37,025 nt of DNA from a virus, in IMG/VR virus record IMGVR_UViG_3300042516_002397, positions 1 to 37,025 of that record. One strand, 5' to 3'. The notes beneath the pieces were generated by a model. It ran no database searches, was not told the DNA's origin, and was given only the letters and a program-made list of their open reading frames with translations. The position numbers were made by a program, and so were the translations under genes. Below, in pieces: positions 1-6,009 of the stretch. Numbering within the stretch: position 1 is the first letter of the stretch; every line of letters begins with the position of its first letter.

Positions 1-137
1 GTTTCCGCCATGATTAAGGTCATCAGACCTACACGCTCAGACTTAGTAAGTCTAAGACGGCTAACAGTATCGGACTTGATACCGCCATGATTATATTCGA
101 ACAAAAGTTCGGTATAGATGTCATTTAATTTATTCAT
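1..137 (-). CDS. partial hypothetical protein (N-terminal 45 residues)
   Basis: The minus-strand ATG at 137 opens a frame that runs off the left edge of the window without a stop. A ribosome site AGAAAGGAT lies 7-8 nt upstream, which supports this start. The visible part begins MNKLNDIYTELLFEYN and continues with a charged segment (SRLRLTKSERVG). I do not recognise the family. It diverges from the plus-strand accessory genes across a repeat-rich intergenic region, so a regulatory or early-gene role is possible but not shown. Confidence 0.6.
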   Translation of the reverse strand, partial: MNKLNDIYTELLFEYNHGGIKSDTVSRLRLTKSERVGLMTLIMAE

Positions 138-350
138 TTTAAGTTATCCTTTCTAAGATACTTTCTTGGAGAGCGGTTATTTGCTAGGCTCACCCTTTTG
201 GGATTATTTGCTAGGCTCACGCTCTAATTCTTTATTTAATTTGTTATACTATAAGCCTAACAGGGGGGACTGACATTTTGCCTATCACAAATCGGACATG
301 TCGGACATTTCAAAATAAATCTTAGAATAATCGTGTGATATACGCCACAT
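138..350. promoter_or_regulatory. divergent intergenic region with two repeat families
   Basis: This non-coding stretch separates the minus-strand gene at 137 from the plus-strand genes. A perfect 17-bp direct repeat TTATTTGCTAGGCTCAC lies at 177-193 and 204-220 in the leader of the minus gene. An octamer TCGGACAT occurs at 292-299 and 301-308 in direct head-to-tail order, and again at 373-380. An extended -10 (TGTTATACT, 242-250) faces the plus strand. Repeated motifs in a divergent promoter region look like repressor or activator sites, but no binding protein can be named. Confidence 0.45.
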
Positions 351-452
351 ATGGTCGCTCTATCTGGACAAATCGGACATTTTAAATACGTGGATCATAC
401 AAATAAAATCTCTATTAACATTTTGGTAGATATGAATATTATAGTCGACTAG
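351..452 (+). CDS. possible 33-aa leaderless peptide
   Basis: A short frame begins MVALSGQIGHFKYVDHTNK and ends at TAG 450-452. Its only support is a promoter-like TG-A-TATACG (336-344) placed exactly 6 nt before the ATG, the geometry seen at better-supported genes of this window. There is no Shine-Dalgarno site and no recognisable domain. Its end overlaps the -35 region of the next gene. It may be a chance frame. Confidence 0.3.
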   Translation: MVALSGQIGHFKYVDHTNKISINILVDMNIIVD

Positions 453-472
453 GATTATATATGGTATATAAT
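445..472 (+). promoter_or_regulatory. promoter of the 481 oxygenase, probably leaderless
   Basis: TCGACT (445-450), a 16-nt spacer and TATAAT (467-472) precede the ATG at 481 by 8 nt, leaving no room for a ribosome site. The -35 lies inside the palindrome TAGTCGACTA (442-451). A close variant, TAGTTGACTA, occupies the same place in the promoter of the 27-aa peptide at 3608. Confidence 0.6.
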
Positions 473-480
473 ATACATAT

Positions 481-1206
481 ATGAAAATATCTAATCTTGG
501 TCCAAATATTTGGTATTACGAAAATGCAATACCAGAATCTAAAAAATTTATTTCTTTGCTTAATGAAAATAATGATAATGAAAGAATTACATCCATAATT
601 CCTAAATGGTCTACATGGATGGACGGGGGACCTAAGAAAGATGATTACTCCCAGTGGAATCAAATTGGATCTCCTATGGGAGAGGATAAATTTATTGACT
701 GGGATCGTACATTAAATGGCTTCGGTAAAATTTGGCCAAAGATACAACCTAACTCAGATGCACATACAGAGGCATATGAGATACTTAAGTTAATAGATAT
801 ACCATTCAATGAGGTAATTGAGCATTATTGGTCTACCCGCCCAAAACTTCCTAAATTAAATTATGTATCTAAAAATTATCCAGTGAGAAAATATAATACT
901 GGAGCTTCCATGGGGGCACATATAGACATAAATAAATATAGCCCATCTATGGACATATCAATATTAATATATTTAAACGACGATTACACTGGAGGAGAAA
1001 TATATTTTAATGATTTAAATTTGAAAATTAAACCAACTGCTGGCTCTATTTTGATTTTCACTTGCAATCATTTACATGAATCTTTACGCATAGAATCTGG
1101 AAATAAATTATATATACCTATGTTTGTGCATTCTGAATATGGCATAATAACTGGATTTAGAGAAGAATATAGCGCCATGCTTCCACTTATTAAAAATAAA
1201 AAATAA
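481..1206 (+). CDS. 2-oxoglutarate/Fe(II) dioxygenase (prolyl-4-hydroxylase-like)
   Basis: This 241-aa protein has the double-stranded beta-helix signature of Fe(II)/2-oxoglutarate oxygenases. The iron site is H147-x-D149 (GAHID) with distal H199, and K209 is the likely 2-oxoglutarate carboxylate ligand. The strand motif ISILIYLNDDYTGGEIYF is the one shared by P4H-like enzymes of this phage. Such enzymes couple decarboxylation of 2-oxoglutarate to hydroxylation of a side chain or small molecule. The N-terminal third (to about residue 125) is presumably substrate-specific. It is a single gene with its own leaderless-type promoter, followed by the two tRNAs. Family assignment is firm; the substrate is unknown. 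Confidence 0.85.
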   Translation: MKISNLGPNIWYYENAIPESKKFISLLNENNDNERITSIIPKWSTWMDGGPKKDDYSQWNQIGSPMGEDKFIDWDRTLNGFGKIWPKIQPNSDAHTEAYEILKLIDIPFNEVIEHYWSTRPKLPKLNYVSKNYPVRKYNTGASMGAHIDINKYSPSMDISILIYLNDDYTGGEIYFNDLNLKIKPTAGSILIFTCNHLHESLRIESGNKLYIPMFVHSEYGIITGFREEYSAMLPLIKNKK

Positions 1207-1248
1207 GCTCTACTTTTCGACGCACTTTCAATTTCGCACTATATTTAG

Positions 1249-1254
1249 TATACT
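1249..1254 (+). promoter_or_regulatory. -10 box of the tRNA pair
   Basis: TATACT at 1249-1254 would start transcription near 1261, only two nucleotides before the mature 5' end of tRNA-Asn. No convincing -35 is seen. Confidence 0.4.
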
Positions 1255-1262
1255 GGACATAT

Positions 1263-1335
1263 TGGTCCATAGCTCAGCTGGCAGAGCGCAGAGCTGTTAA
1301 CTCTGATGTCCCAGGTTCGAGCCCTGGTGGACCAG
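1263..1335 (+). tRNA. tRNA-Asn (GTT)
   Basis: The cloverleaf folds fully: acceptor TGGTCCA/TGGACCA (1263-1269 with 1328-1334), D stem GCTC/GAGC, anticodon stem CAGAG/CTCTG around loop CTGTTAA with anticodon GTT, T stem CCAGG/CCTGG with loop TTCGAGC, and discriminator G1335. A complete CCA tail is not encoded (CA follows). It probably supplements host Asn decoding for this Asn-rich, AT-rich phage, whose fibres use many AAT/AAC codons. Confidence 0.93.
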
Positions 1336-1338
1336 CAT

Positions 1339-1410
1339 GGCTTCATCGTCTATCGGTTAGGACATCGCCCTTTCACGGCGGAAAGACGGGTTCGATTCCC
1401 GTTGAAGCTA
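1339..1410 (+). tRNA. tRNA-Glu (TTC)
   Basis: The cloverleaf has acceptor GGCTTCA paired with TGAAGCT (one G-U pair), an anticodon loop CTTTCAC with anticodon TTC, a T arm GACGGGTTCGATTCCCGT and discriminator A1410. It lies three nucleotides after tRNA-Asn and is probably co-transcribed with it. The -10 box of the next protein gene begins eight nucleotides downstream. Confidence 0.93.
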
Positions 1411-1414
1411 CATT

Positions 1415-1423
1415 TGATATAAT
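1415..1423 (+). promoter_or_regulatory. extended -10 promoter, leaderless start of 1430
   Basis: TG-A-TATAAT at 1415-1423 is followed by exactly six nucleotides and then the ATG. A -35 box would fall inside tRNA-Glu and is not recognisable, so the extended -10 probably carries recognition. Confidence 0.65.
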
Positions 1424-1429
1424 GTCAAT

Positions 1430-2071
1430 ATGAGTATACCTAAAGTAATTTGGCAAACACATGAATGGGAATATTCCGATCTTCCAGAAATATATCTAGA
1501 AAATAGTAAAAAATGGCAACAAGAAAATCTAGACTGGGTCTATAGATATCATAGCTCTAAAGACCGTAGAGACTTTTTACTAAATAATAATTTTTTGCAA
1601 TCTAAAACTGCCATTACAAGGTACGATAATATGTTTAAACAGCAACAAGCAGATTTTTGGAGAGTGGCTGTAGTTTATTTAAACGGGGGTGCCTATATAG
1701 ATATGGATTCTATTCCTAAAGGCCAAAACATGCTTGATAAGGCCGTAGTGGACGCAGACTCTTTAGGTACACCATATAGCATAATATGTACTTATGACCC
1801 AAATCATTTAGGTGTAGGGTGTAATAATTCTCATTTTATAGGAAAAACAAAATCTGAGTTTTTAAAAAATTTGTTAGATAAGTATTATATAGGTTTTCAT
1901 AAAGAATGGGATTACGAGCTAGATATACAAATAAAAAGATTAGAATTTATAGTCAACTCAATTAATTTCGGCAGAACAGCTTTATATAGAGATGACGTTG
2001 CTTTTACCTTTGGAGAACTTTATCATGGCGATGAATATAAGCCTGAAAACTGGGAAAGTTTGACAATCTAA
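1430..2071 (+). CDS. DXD glycosyltransferase, GT32/OCH1-like
   Basis: This 213-aa protein starts SIPKVIWQTHEW, the classical opening of sugar-transferring enzymes of the GT32 type. It then carries ADFWRVAVVYLNGGAYIDMDS, where D91-M-D93 is the metal- and nucleotide-sugar-binding DXD motif. It would move a sugar from a nucleotide donor to an unknown acceptor in the cytoplasm. It has no membrane segment or signal. The start has no ribosome site but sits 6 nt after an extended -10 box. With the GT4-like gene at 8081 it is one of two glycosyltransferases here. Possible acceptors are hydroxylated phage fibre residues, host wall glycans or phage DNA; the sequence does not decide. Confidence 0.8.
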   Translation: MSIPKVIWQTHEWEYSDLPEIYLENSKKWQQENLDWVYRYHSSKDRRDFLLNNNFLQSKTAITRYDNMFKQQQADFWRVAVVYLNGGAYIDMDSIPKGQNMLDKAVVDADSLGTPYSIICTYDPNHLGVGCNNSHFIGKTKSEFLKNLLDKYYIGFHKEWDYELDIQIKRLEFIVNSINFGRTALYRDDVAFTFGELYHGDEYKPENWESLTI

Positions 2072-2089
2072 TTTTTTAAATGCTACAAT
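2060..2089 (+). promoter_or_regulatory. strong promoter of the structured RNA
   Basis: TTGACA (2060-2065), an 18-nt spacer and extended TG-C-TACAAT (2081-2089) form one of the best promoters in the window. Counting six nucleotides past the -10 box puts the start at 2096, where the first stem of the proposed RNA begins and where no coding frame opens. Confidence 0.6.
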
Positions 2090-2095
2090 CTTAGC

Positions 2096-2290
2096 CTTGG
2101 ACAGTTTTCGGAGATAATATCAAGGGGTTAAACTCCAAGTGCGACAATGACGGAAGTTATTAGTCTGATGATCTAATCCATAGATTATTCAACCGATGAA
2201 TTGCAGGCTTACAACCTTAAAAGACAATTTCGGGGTCCTTTTACAAAAAAGGGGTGTAGGGGTTGTATGCTCCAAATCTGGAAGTATCCA
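2096..2290 (+). ncRNA. putative structured non-coding RNA, family unknown
   Basis: Between the glycosyltransferase and the HNH gene lies about 270 nt with no supported plus-strand gene but several local stems. CTTGGA 2096-2101 pairs with TCCAAG 2134-2139. ATTAG...CTAAT, AATC...GATT and TTCA...TGAA follow in series. TACAACC 2210-2216 pairs with GGTTGTA 2261-2267 and encloses AAAAGAC/GTCCTTTT (2219-2225 with 2235-2242, one bulge). The predicted transcription start falls exactly on the first stem. It does not match a tRNA, tmRNA, or group I intron core as far as I can judge. The 3' end is a guess. Confidence 0.4.
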
Positions 2291-2331
2291 ATTAAAAGAA
2301 CATAATATAATAGATTATAATAATATAAAGA

Positions 2332-2337
2332 TATACT
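2332..2337 (+). promoter_or_regulatory. -10 box of the HNH operon, leaderless
   Basis: TATACT is followed by six nucleotides (TAGATT) and the ATG at 2344; there is no ribosome site and no extended TG. Confidence 0.45.
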
Positions 2338-2343
2338 TAGATT

Positions 2344-2628
2344 ATGAAGTCGGAGAAGACGACTGATCGTAAACATAAAGCTTTTTTGATAGAATATATC
2401 CAAAAGCTAAAGTCTTCTACTCCTTGTATGGATTGTAAAATTTCTTATCCATACTACGTTATGGATTTTGATCATGTCCGTGGGCGTAAGCAAAAAAATG
2501 TAATGGAACTCATCCCTACATTATCTAAAAAGAAAATAGATGAGGAAATAGCAAAATGCGAAATAGTGTGTTCAAATTGCCACAGAATCAGAACTCATCG
2601 AAGGATAGTAAAAAAAGCGGGGAAATGA
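2344..2628 (+). CDS. HNH endonuclease
   Basis: This 94-aa protein has a complete small HNH module: zinc knuckle C28-x2-C31, the first histidine in DFDHVRG (H44), a helical spacer, and C76-x2-C79-H80 with H85 in CSNCHRIRTHRR. HNH proteins of this size in phages are free-standing nicking or homing enzymes, or DNA-packaging helpers. There is no DNA-binding domain fused to it. The start has no ribosome site and follows a -10 box by 6 nt. Its stop overlaps the start of the next tiny gene (ATGA). It sits just downstream of the structured RNA, but being only an HNH module it is not an IscB-type protein. Confidence 0.82.
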   Translation: MKSEKTTDRKHKAFLIEYIQKLKSSTPCMDCKISYPYYVMDFDHVRGRKQKNVMELIPTLSKKKIDEEIAKCEIVCSNCHRIRTHRRIVKKAGK

Positions 2629-2759
2629 GAATTTGGGACTTTGATCTTAGACCAATACCAGTAGATCATGAGACTGATTGGGAATACATTAATAGATGCC
2701 ATAAGGTCCATATATACGTAGTTGGTCCTAATCCTCCAGCTATATGGTGGAGTATATAA
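2625..2759 (+). CDS. 44-aa hypothetical protein coupled to the HNH gene
   Basis: The ATG at 2625 overlaps the HNH stop as ATGA, with a G-rich GCGGGGAA upstream that also codes the end of the HNH protein. The product starts MRIWDFDLRPIPVDHETDW and ends PNPPAIWWSI, rich in Trp and Pro. No domain is recognised. The tight coupling suggests a partner of the HNH enzyme or simply economical packing. A longer frame open from 2556 overlaps the HNH gene and is less likely. Confidence 0.55.
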   Translation: MRIWDFDLRPIPVDHETDWEYINRCHKVHIYVVGPNPPAIWWSI

Positions 2760-2760
2760 T

Positions 2761-2907
2761 ATGCAACTTTGCCACGTATCAGATCATATTTTTGAAAAAA
2801 ATTCAGAAAATCAGCTATTATGTGTTAACTGCAATGTAGGGTATTTAGATTATTTAAAGGCATTAGATCAAGTAGCTGAATCTTTTAGGCAATCTAAAAA
2901 AATCTGA
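2761..2907 (+). CDS. 48-aa zinc-ribbon-like protein
   Basis: I start it at the ATG of 2761, with GGTGGAG about 9 nt upstream, one nucleotide after the preceding stop. A longer frame from 2722 has no ribosome site. C4/H5/H9 and C21-x2-C24 (LCVNCNVGYLDY) suggest one bound zinc. The C-terminal half is helical and charged. It is probably the third gene of the HNH unit, and its role is unknown. Similar one-zinc proteins occur at 7214-7426 here. Confidence 0.6.
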   Translation: MQLCHVSDHIFEKNSENQLLCVNCNVGYLDYLKALDQVAESFRQSKKI

Positions 2908-2913
2908 TATAAT
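2905..2913 (+). promoter_or_regulatory. extended -10 promoter, leaderless start of 2920
   Basis: TG-A-TATAAT, overlapping the stop of the upstream gene, then six nucleotides to the ATG. Confidence 0.65.
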
Positions 2914-2919
2914 TAATTC

Positions 2920-3552
2920 ATGTCTATATATGATATTTCGCTAAAATCTTGGGATGGTAAAGAAAACATCTTATCAAATTATAAGGGTAAAGTAACCTTA
3001 ATCACTAATGTCACTGGAGATTGTGGAAATGCTCCTCAATTTTCTGTAATAGAAACACTATATAAAAAGTACAAAAATGATGGTTTTGAAGTACTAGCTA
3101 TTCCAACAAATGATTATTGTGGTGCAAATTTAACATACGGAGAGCACGTACATGGAACTGAAGATGCTTCGGGAGCTAAAGATTTTGCCGAAAACCTATA
3201 CAATGTTACATACAATTTTTCTGAACTAATTAGTTCAAATCCAACACCAGAAGAGGTTATTCCTGGTCTAGCTTCAAAATATGGACAAAATCCCGTACAC
3301 GAAGTATATCAAGAAATTTTTAATCAAATGGCAGAGTCAGAATATTCCAATAAAAAATATATGTTCGGAAACTTTGAAAAATTTTTATTTGATAAAAATG
3401 GAAAATTAATTAAGCATTACTCTAATGGATCTTTGTTAAATCAAAATTATGAAAATTATTTGATGGGTCTAAGTGATAAGCCTAATGCTGACAGGGCAGA
3501 TAAAGAATATATGCAAATATGCTCAGACATAGAAATGGCGCTAGCTTCTTAA
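2920..3552 (+). CDS. glutathione-peroxidase-like thiol peroxidase
   Basis: This 210-aa thioredoxin-fold protein aligns by eye with GPx/BtuE. ITNVTGDCGNAPQFSVIETL matches the NVAS-x-CG-x-T active-site loop, with C35 the presumed peroxidatic cysteine. Then come KYKNDGFEVLAIPTND and NFEKFLFDKNGKLIKHYS, the usual C-terminal strand. Two features are unusual. The catalytic Gln and Trp of the GPx tetrad appear replaced (ND at the FPCNQF site, G-N-F for WNF), and there is a Cys- and His-bearing insertion of some 60 residues after residue 65. It may reduce peroxides or act as a redox chaperone. Its promoter is leaderless, with no operon partner. Confidence 0.75.
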   Translation: MSIYDISLKSWDGKENILSNYKGKVTLITNVTGDCGNAPQFSVIETLYKKYKNDGFEVLAIPTNDYCGANLTYGEHVHGTEDASGAKDFAENLYNVTYNFSELISSNPTPEEVIPGLASKYGQNPVHEVYQEIFNQMAESEYSNKKYMFGNFEKFLFDKNGKLIKHYSNGSLLNQNYENYLMGLSDKPNADRADKEYMQICSDIEMALAS

Positions 3553-3572
3553 ATAACCAAGTAATATTCTAG

Positions 3573-3601
3573 TTGACTAAGATATATATTAGATATATAA
3601 T
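3573..3601 (+). promoter_or_regulatory. consensus promoter of the 27-aa peptide
   Basis: TTGACT (3573-3578), 17 nt and TATAAT (3596-3601), then six nucleotides to the ATG at 3608. The -35 lies in TAGTTGACTA, similar to the palindrome of the 481 promoter. Confidence 0.7.
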
Positions 3602-3607
3602 AAATAT

Positions 3608-3691
3608 ATGAGATCTATTTATCAGAAATTAATAGCAAGTGCTTTAATTATTATGATGGCATACATAGCATTTGCCTACATCTTAGCCTAA
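3608..3691 (+). CDS. 27-aa single-span membrane peptide
   Basis: The frame reads MRSIYQKLIASALIIMMAYI and ends in AFAYILA before TAA at 3689-3691. A positively charged N-terminus (R2, K7) and about 19 hydrophobic residues make a clear membrane span. It is too short for default gene callers. Its reality is supported by a near-consensus promoter with the same -10 to ATG spacing as other genes here. Small phage membrane peptides act in lysis control, superinfection exclusion or receptor masking; which applies here is unknown. Confidence 0.6.
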   Translation: MRSIYQKLIASALIIMMAYIAFAYILA

Positions 3692-3800
3692 ATTTAAAAT
3701 AGCCTTTAAAAGCCTTCTAAGGCCTATATCCCGATTTTCTGGGTATATAGCTAGGGGTAAGTATGGGTCTTCTACTTCCGCCGCACTGAAATTTTTGCAA
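3692..3800 (+). other. non-coding stretch with hairpins, possible terminator
   Basis: CTATATCCC and GGGTATATAG (3731-3758 region) form a stem with one bulged base, preceded by the small palindrome GCCTTCTAAGGC. There is no clear U-run, so termination of the 3608 transcript is only a possibility. I see no gene here. Confidence 0.3.
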
Positions 3801-3829
3801 TTGCACTTATTGAGAGGATTTAGTATCCT
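3801..3829 (+). promoter_or_regulatory. promoter of 3836, leaderless
   Basis: TTGCAC (3801-3806), 17-nt spacer, TATCCT (3824-3829), then six nucleotides to the ATG at 3836. Confidence 0.55.
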
Positions 3830-3835
3830 ATAACT

Positions 3836-4333
3836 ATGGAACAATATATTAGGGGAGATAAGCCCCTCTGGGAGTATCTAAATGAAGAACCTTATACTAT
3901 CAGACAAAGAATGGCTGAATATTTTTTAGCTGACGAACCGTTGGTAATAGATATAGGTACCTATAAAGTTCCACTTAAGACTAATCAACAATTAATATCT
4001 ATAGATCCACTTAAGACTTTTGAGGGTGGATACAATAAGGACGTTAAAACATTTTTAAAAGAAGTAAATCCAATTAATTTTTCATTATCTTGTCTAGGAC
4101 TAGCTATTGAAGGTGGTCAAGATCAATGGGATGCATTTATAGAATTATTTAAAAGATCTAAGATATCAGTAGTAGAGTATTCTAGGGATGTGCATGATCA
4201 TTCGTATTTTGATCAAATAGAGACCTTGTGTAATTATAAAAAGGTTTATTTTAAAGCATTTTTAGATATGCCAAATGTTGAGGTTGAAGGTATTAAGCCA
4301 TACCCTAGAAGAAAATTTTTAGTTTTTAAATGA
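3836..4333 (+). CDS. hypothetical protein, possibly Rossmann-like
   Basis: The 165-aa product has a short beta segment LVIDIGTY (residues 36-43) followed by QQLISIDPLKTF, which resembles motifs I and post-I of SAM-dependent methyltransferases, but lacks a glycine-rich loop. The remainder (FSLSCLGLAIEGG, KISVVEYSRDVHDHSYF) fits alternating strands and helices. It converges with the methyltransferase gene on the other strand, with a 15-bp overlap of the 3' ends. A degenerate methyltransferase or FkbM-like protein is possible. I am not confident of function. Confidence 0.55.
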   Translation: MEQYIRGDKPLWEYLNEEPYTIRQRMAEYFLADEPLVIDIGTYKVPLKTNQQLISIDPLKTFEGGYNKDVKTFLKEVNPINFSLSCLGLAIEGGQDQWDAFIELFKRSKISVVEYSRDVHDHSYFDQIETLCNYKKVYFKAFLDMPNVEVEGIKPYPRRKFLVFK

Positions 4334-4927
4334 GTATTGTAAGGTTTCTTCTACACTAATAGGTTTAGGTAATTTATTGTATTTTTCAATATATTCAATA
4401 ATCTTATTATGATCTATACCGTAATTTTTTACTATATCCATATCTGTATTGTAAATCTCTTCCATCTGCCAACCCCAAATAACTGAATAGTTGGGTATAT
4501 TTTTAGATACCTTAAATATTTCCTTAGACACTTCAGATAATCGAAGTATCTCATAATGATCAATAAATATACAATCGTAAGATTCATCTGATTTACACTC
4601 AGAGGCGTCATCAATTATTACTTTTACCTTATTAGGCATTTTATTATTTTTTAAAAAGCATTCTATAACATCTGGATATTTTTCTATAACATGCACTTCT
4701 GTGACATTATCTTTAGAGGCTATCCAATCAGACAATACCCCAAAACCAAATCCAGTAAGCAGTACTTTGCCATATGCTAAATCATAGCATGTATAAAGTT
4801 GTTCTCTAGATATGTAAGAATCATCAAATCTCATCCATTCTACCCCATCTACTATAAGGGCATAGGATACTTCTTCTCTTTTTATTATTGTATTATTTAC
4901 TTGCGTTTCAGCAAAAACAACCGCCAT
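4319..4927 (-). CDS. class I SAM-dependent methyltransferase-like protein
   Basis: This 202-aa product shows a Rossmann methyltransferase core: motif I KVLLTGFGFGVLSDWI (54-69), acidic end of strand 2 at E82 (VHVIEKY), a DDAS segment (106-109) and YDCIFIDHYE. This arrangement recalls the spermidine-synthase-like subgroup. Its substrate cannot be told. The start at 4927 lies inside the upstream 50-aa frame (31-bp overlap) with only a distant GAAGG, so translation is probably coupled. The codon use and AT content match the neighbours. Confidence 0.7.
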   Translation of the reverse strand: MAVVFAETQVNNTIIKREEVSYALIVDGVEWMRFDDSYISREQLYTCYDLAYGKVLLTGFGFGVLSDWIASKDNVTEVHVIEKYPDVIECFLKNNKMPNKVKVIIDDASECKSDESYDCIFIDHYEILRLSEVSKEIFKVSKNIPNYSVIWGWQMEEIYNTDMDIVKNYGIDHNKIIEYIEKYNKLPKPISVEETLQYSFKN

Positions 4928-5049
4928 AGTTTTTTTAAAAACCCTTCAAGTTTATTTTGCATTTTAAGCTCAACACTTTCATTTTTATAATGATCTGACT
5001 GGAAGTATGGGCTAAACATTTGATCACTAAAATATCTTCTTGGACTCAT
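4897..5049 (-). CDS. 50-aa basic hypothetical protein
   Basis: The frame starts MSPRRYFSDQMFSPYFQ and ends with a Lys/Leu/Trp-rich tail (FLKKLWRLFLLKRK) that would form a cationic amphipathic helix. It has TATAAT placed exactly 6 nt before the ATG, so the start codon and the transcription start coincide. It precedes and overlaps the methyltransferase gene. No family is recognised. The tail could bind membrane or nucleic acid. Confidence 0.55.
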   Translation of the reverse strand: MSPRRYFSDQMFSPYFQSDHYKNESVELKMQNKLEGFLKKLWRLFLLKRK

Positions 5050-5055
5050 AATATA

Positions 5056-5061
5056 ATTATA
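5056..5061 (-). promoter_or_regulatory. -10 box of the 5049 unit, leaderless
   Basis: On the minus strand TATAAT (5061 to 5056) is followed by TATATT and ATG at 5049. It lies just downstream of a terminator for the converging-from-right oxygenase operon. Confidence 0.6.
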
Positions 5062-5075
5062 CACCAATATAGTAT

Positions 5076-5109
5076 AAAACCCAATCAGAGGCGGATCCGA
5101 TTGGGTTTT
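5076..5109 (-). terminator. rho-independent-type terminator of the oxygenase pair
   Basis: A perfect 11-bp stem AAAACCCAATC/GATTGGGTTTT (5076-5086 with 5099-5109) with a 12-nt loop follows the stop at 5201. Read on the minus strand it begins GATTGGG and is followed by an AT-rich tail. Confidence 0.7.
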
Positions 5110-5200
5110 GCTACTTATTGTAGCTACGTAAGGAGCCTAAGCTCGACCTACAAAATAATTGTATAATTATTATTTTTCAAAGTCAATAAGATAAATTAAA

Positions 5201-6004
5201 TTATTCCTTAGATATTCTTTCATTCATAAATTTTGTTTTTTCTTCTATAGTATCAGCAAATTTTGGATTTACTTTAAATGGGCTACACCATTCATCTAAT
5301 TGTTGCTCTGTAGGATTTTCGTATTTTCCTATTTGTTCTTGCCATTCTGGGCTTCTGTAGTTATAAAACGTTCCAGGATTATCTTCAGCATTTAATGCAA
5401 AATTAGAAAATACAAATCTTGTACCAGAAGTTGTTTTTTTAGTTCCATGATCGTAAGGTTTACAAGCGCCATGTAAAACAACATCTCCAGCCTCTGGCTG
5501 AACTACAAGACAAGGCTCTTCTAGTCTTTCTTTGCTAATATCTGTTCCATTTTTAATGCTTCCATCTGGATTAATATTTGGGTAAAATAATTCTCCCCCT
5601 GTAAATTGTCCAAAATAGGCAGTCATTCCATATTGTAATGAACAACAAGCAGACCAAGTATCTATTTCAAAAATTTCATCTTCTGCACCCATTCCAGGAC
5701 TGTCGGCATGAACAAACATTCCTTCATCGTGAGGCTCTGCAATCATTAAGCTTCTCATTGGATGTATTACAATTTCTGGATGTATCAGCTCAGACATAAA
5801 TTTCCAAACAAGAAAAGTGCTTGGCATAGGGGGGCAAACCTTATCTTCATACCAGTTATTTGTACTCCATATATTTTGAGGCATGGTTCTTTGAAAATCT
5901 TTTAAATCCTTATTAACCTCATTCATAATTTCTTGAGGAATTATATTTTTGTAAATAAATATTCTATCTGATAGTTTAATACATTTTGGATTGTCGTAAA
6001 ACAT
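5201..6004 (-). CDS. 2-oxoglutarate/Fe(II) dioxygenase, paralogue 1 of a tandem pair
   Basis: This 267-aa protein carries H99-x-D101 (FVHADSPG), distal H186 (YDHGTKK) and R196 for 2-oxoglutarate. The core motif is AYFGQFTGGELFYPNINPDG. Compared with the P4H-like enzymes elsewhere it has a longer loop between the GGELFYPN strand and the QPEAGDVVLHGA strand. It shares most landmarks, including length and the start MFY(N/D)xPxCxKLSDRI, with the gene at 6010-6795, so the pair arose by duplication. Its ATG is 5 nt after the upstream stop with a weak purine tract, suggesting translational coupling. Confidence 0.85.
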   Translation of the reverse strand: MFYDNPKCIKLSDRIFIYKNIIPQEIMNEVNKDLKDFQRTMPQNIWSTNNWYEDKVCPPMPSTFLVWKFMSELIHPEIVIHPMRSLMIAEPHDEGMFVHADSPGMGAEDEIFEIDTWSACCSLQYGMTAYFGQFTGGELFYPNINPDGSIKNGTDISKERLEEPCLVVQPEAGDVVLHGACKPYDHGTKKTTSGTRFVFSNFALNAEDNPGTFYNYRSPEWQEQIGKYENPTEQQLDEWCSPFKVNPKFADTIEEKTKFMNERISKE

Positions 6005-6009
6005 TTTAT

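Noticed and set aside
2209-2403. Minus-strand frame antisense to the RNA/HNH border
   Set aside because: No ribosome site or promoter on that strand, and the region is better explained by a folded RNA plus the HNH start.
2096-2628. HEARO/IscB-type RNA-guided nuclease or group I intron
   Set aside because: The protein is only a 94-aa HNH with no RuvC or arginine-rich bridge, and I could not find group I core (P, Q, R, S) sequences or flanking exons.
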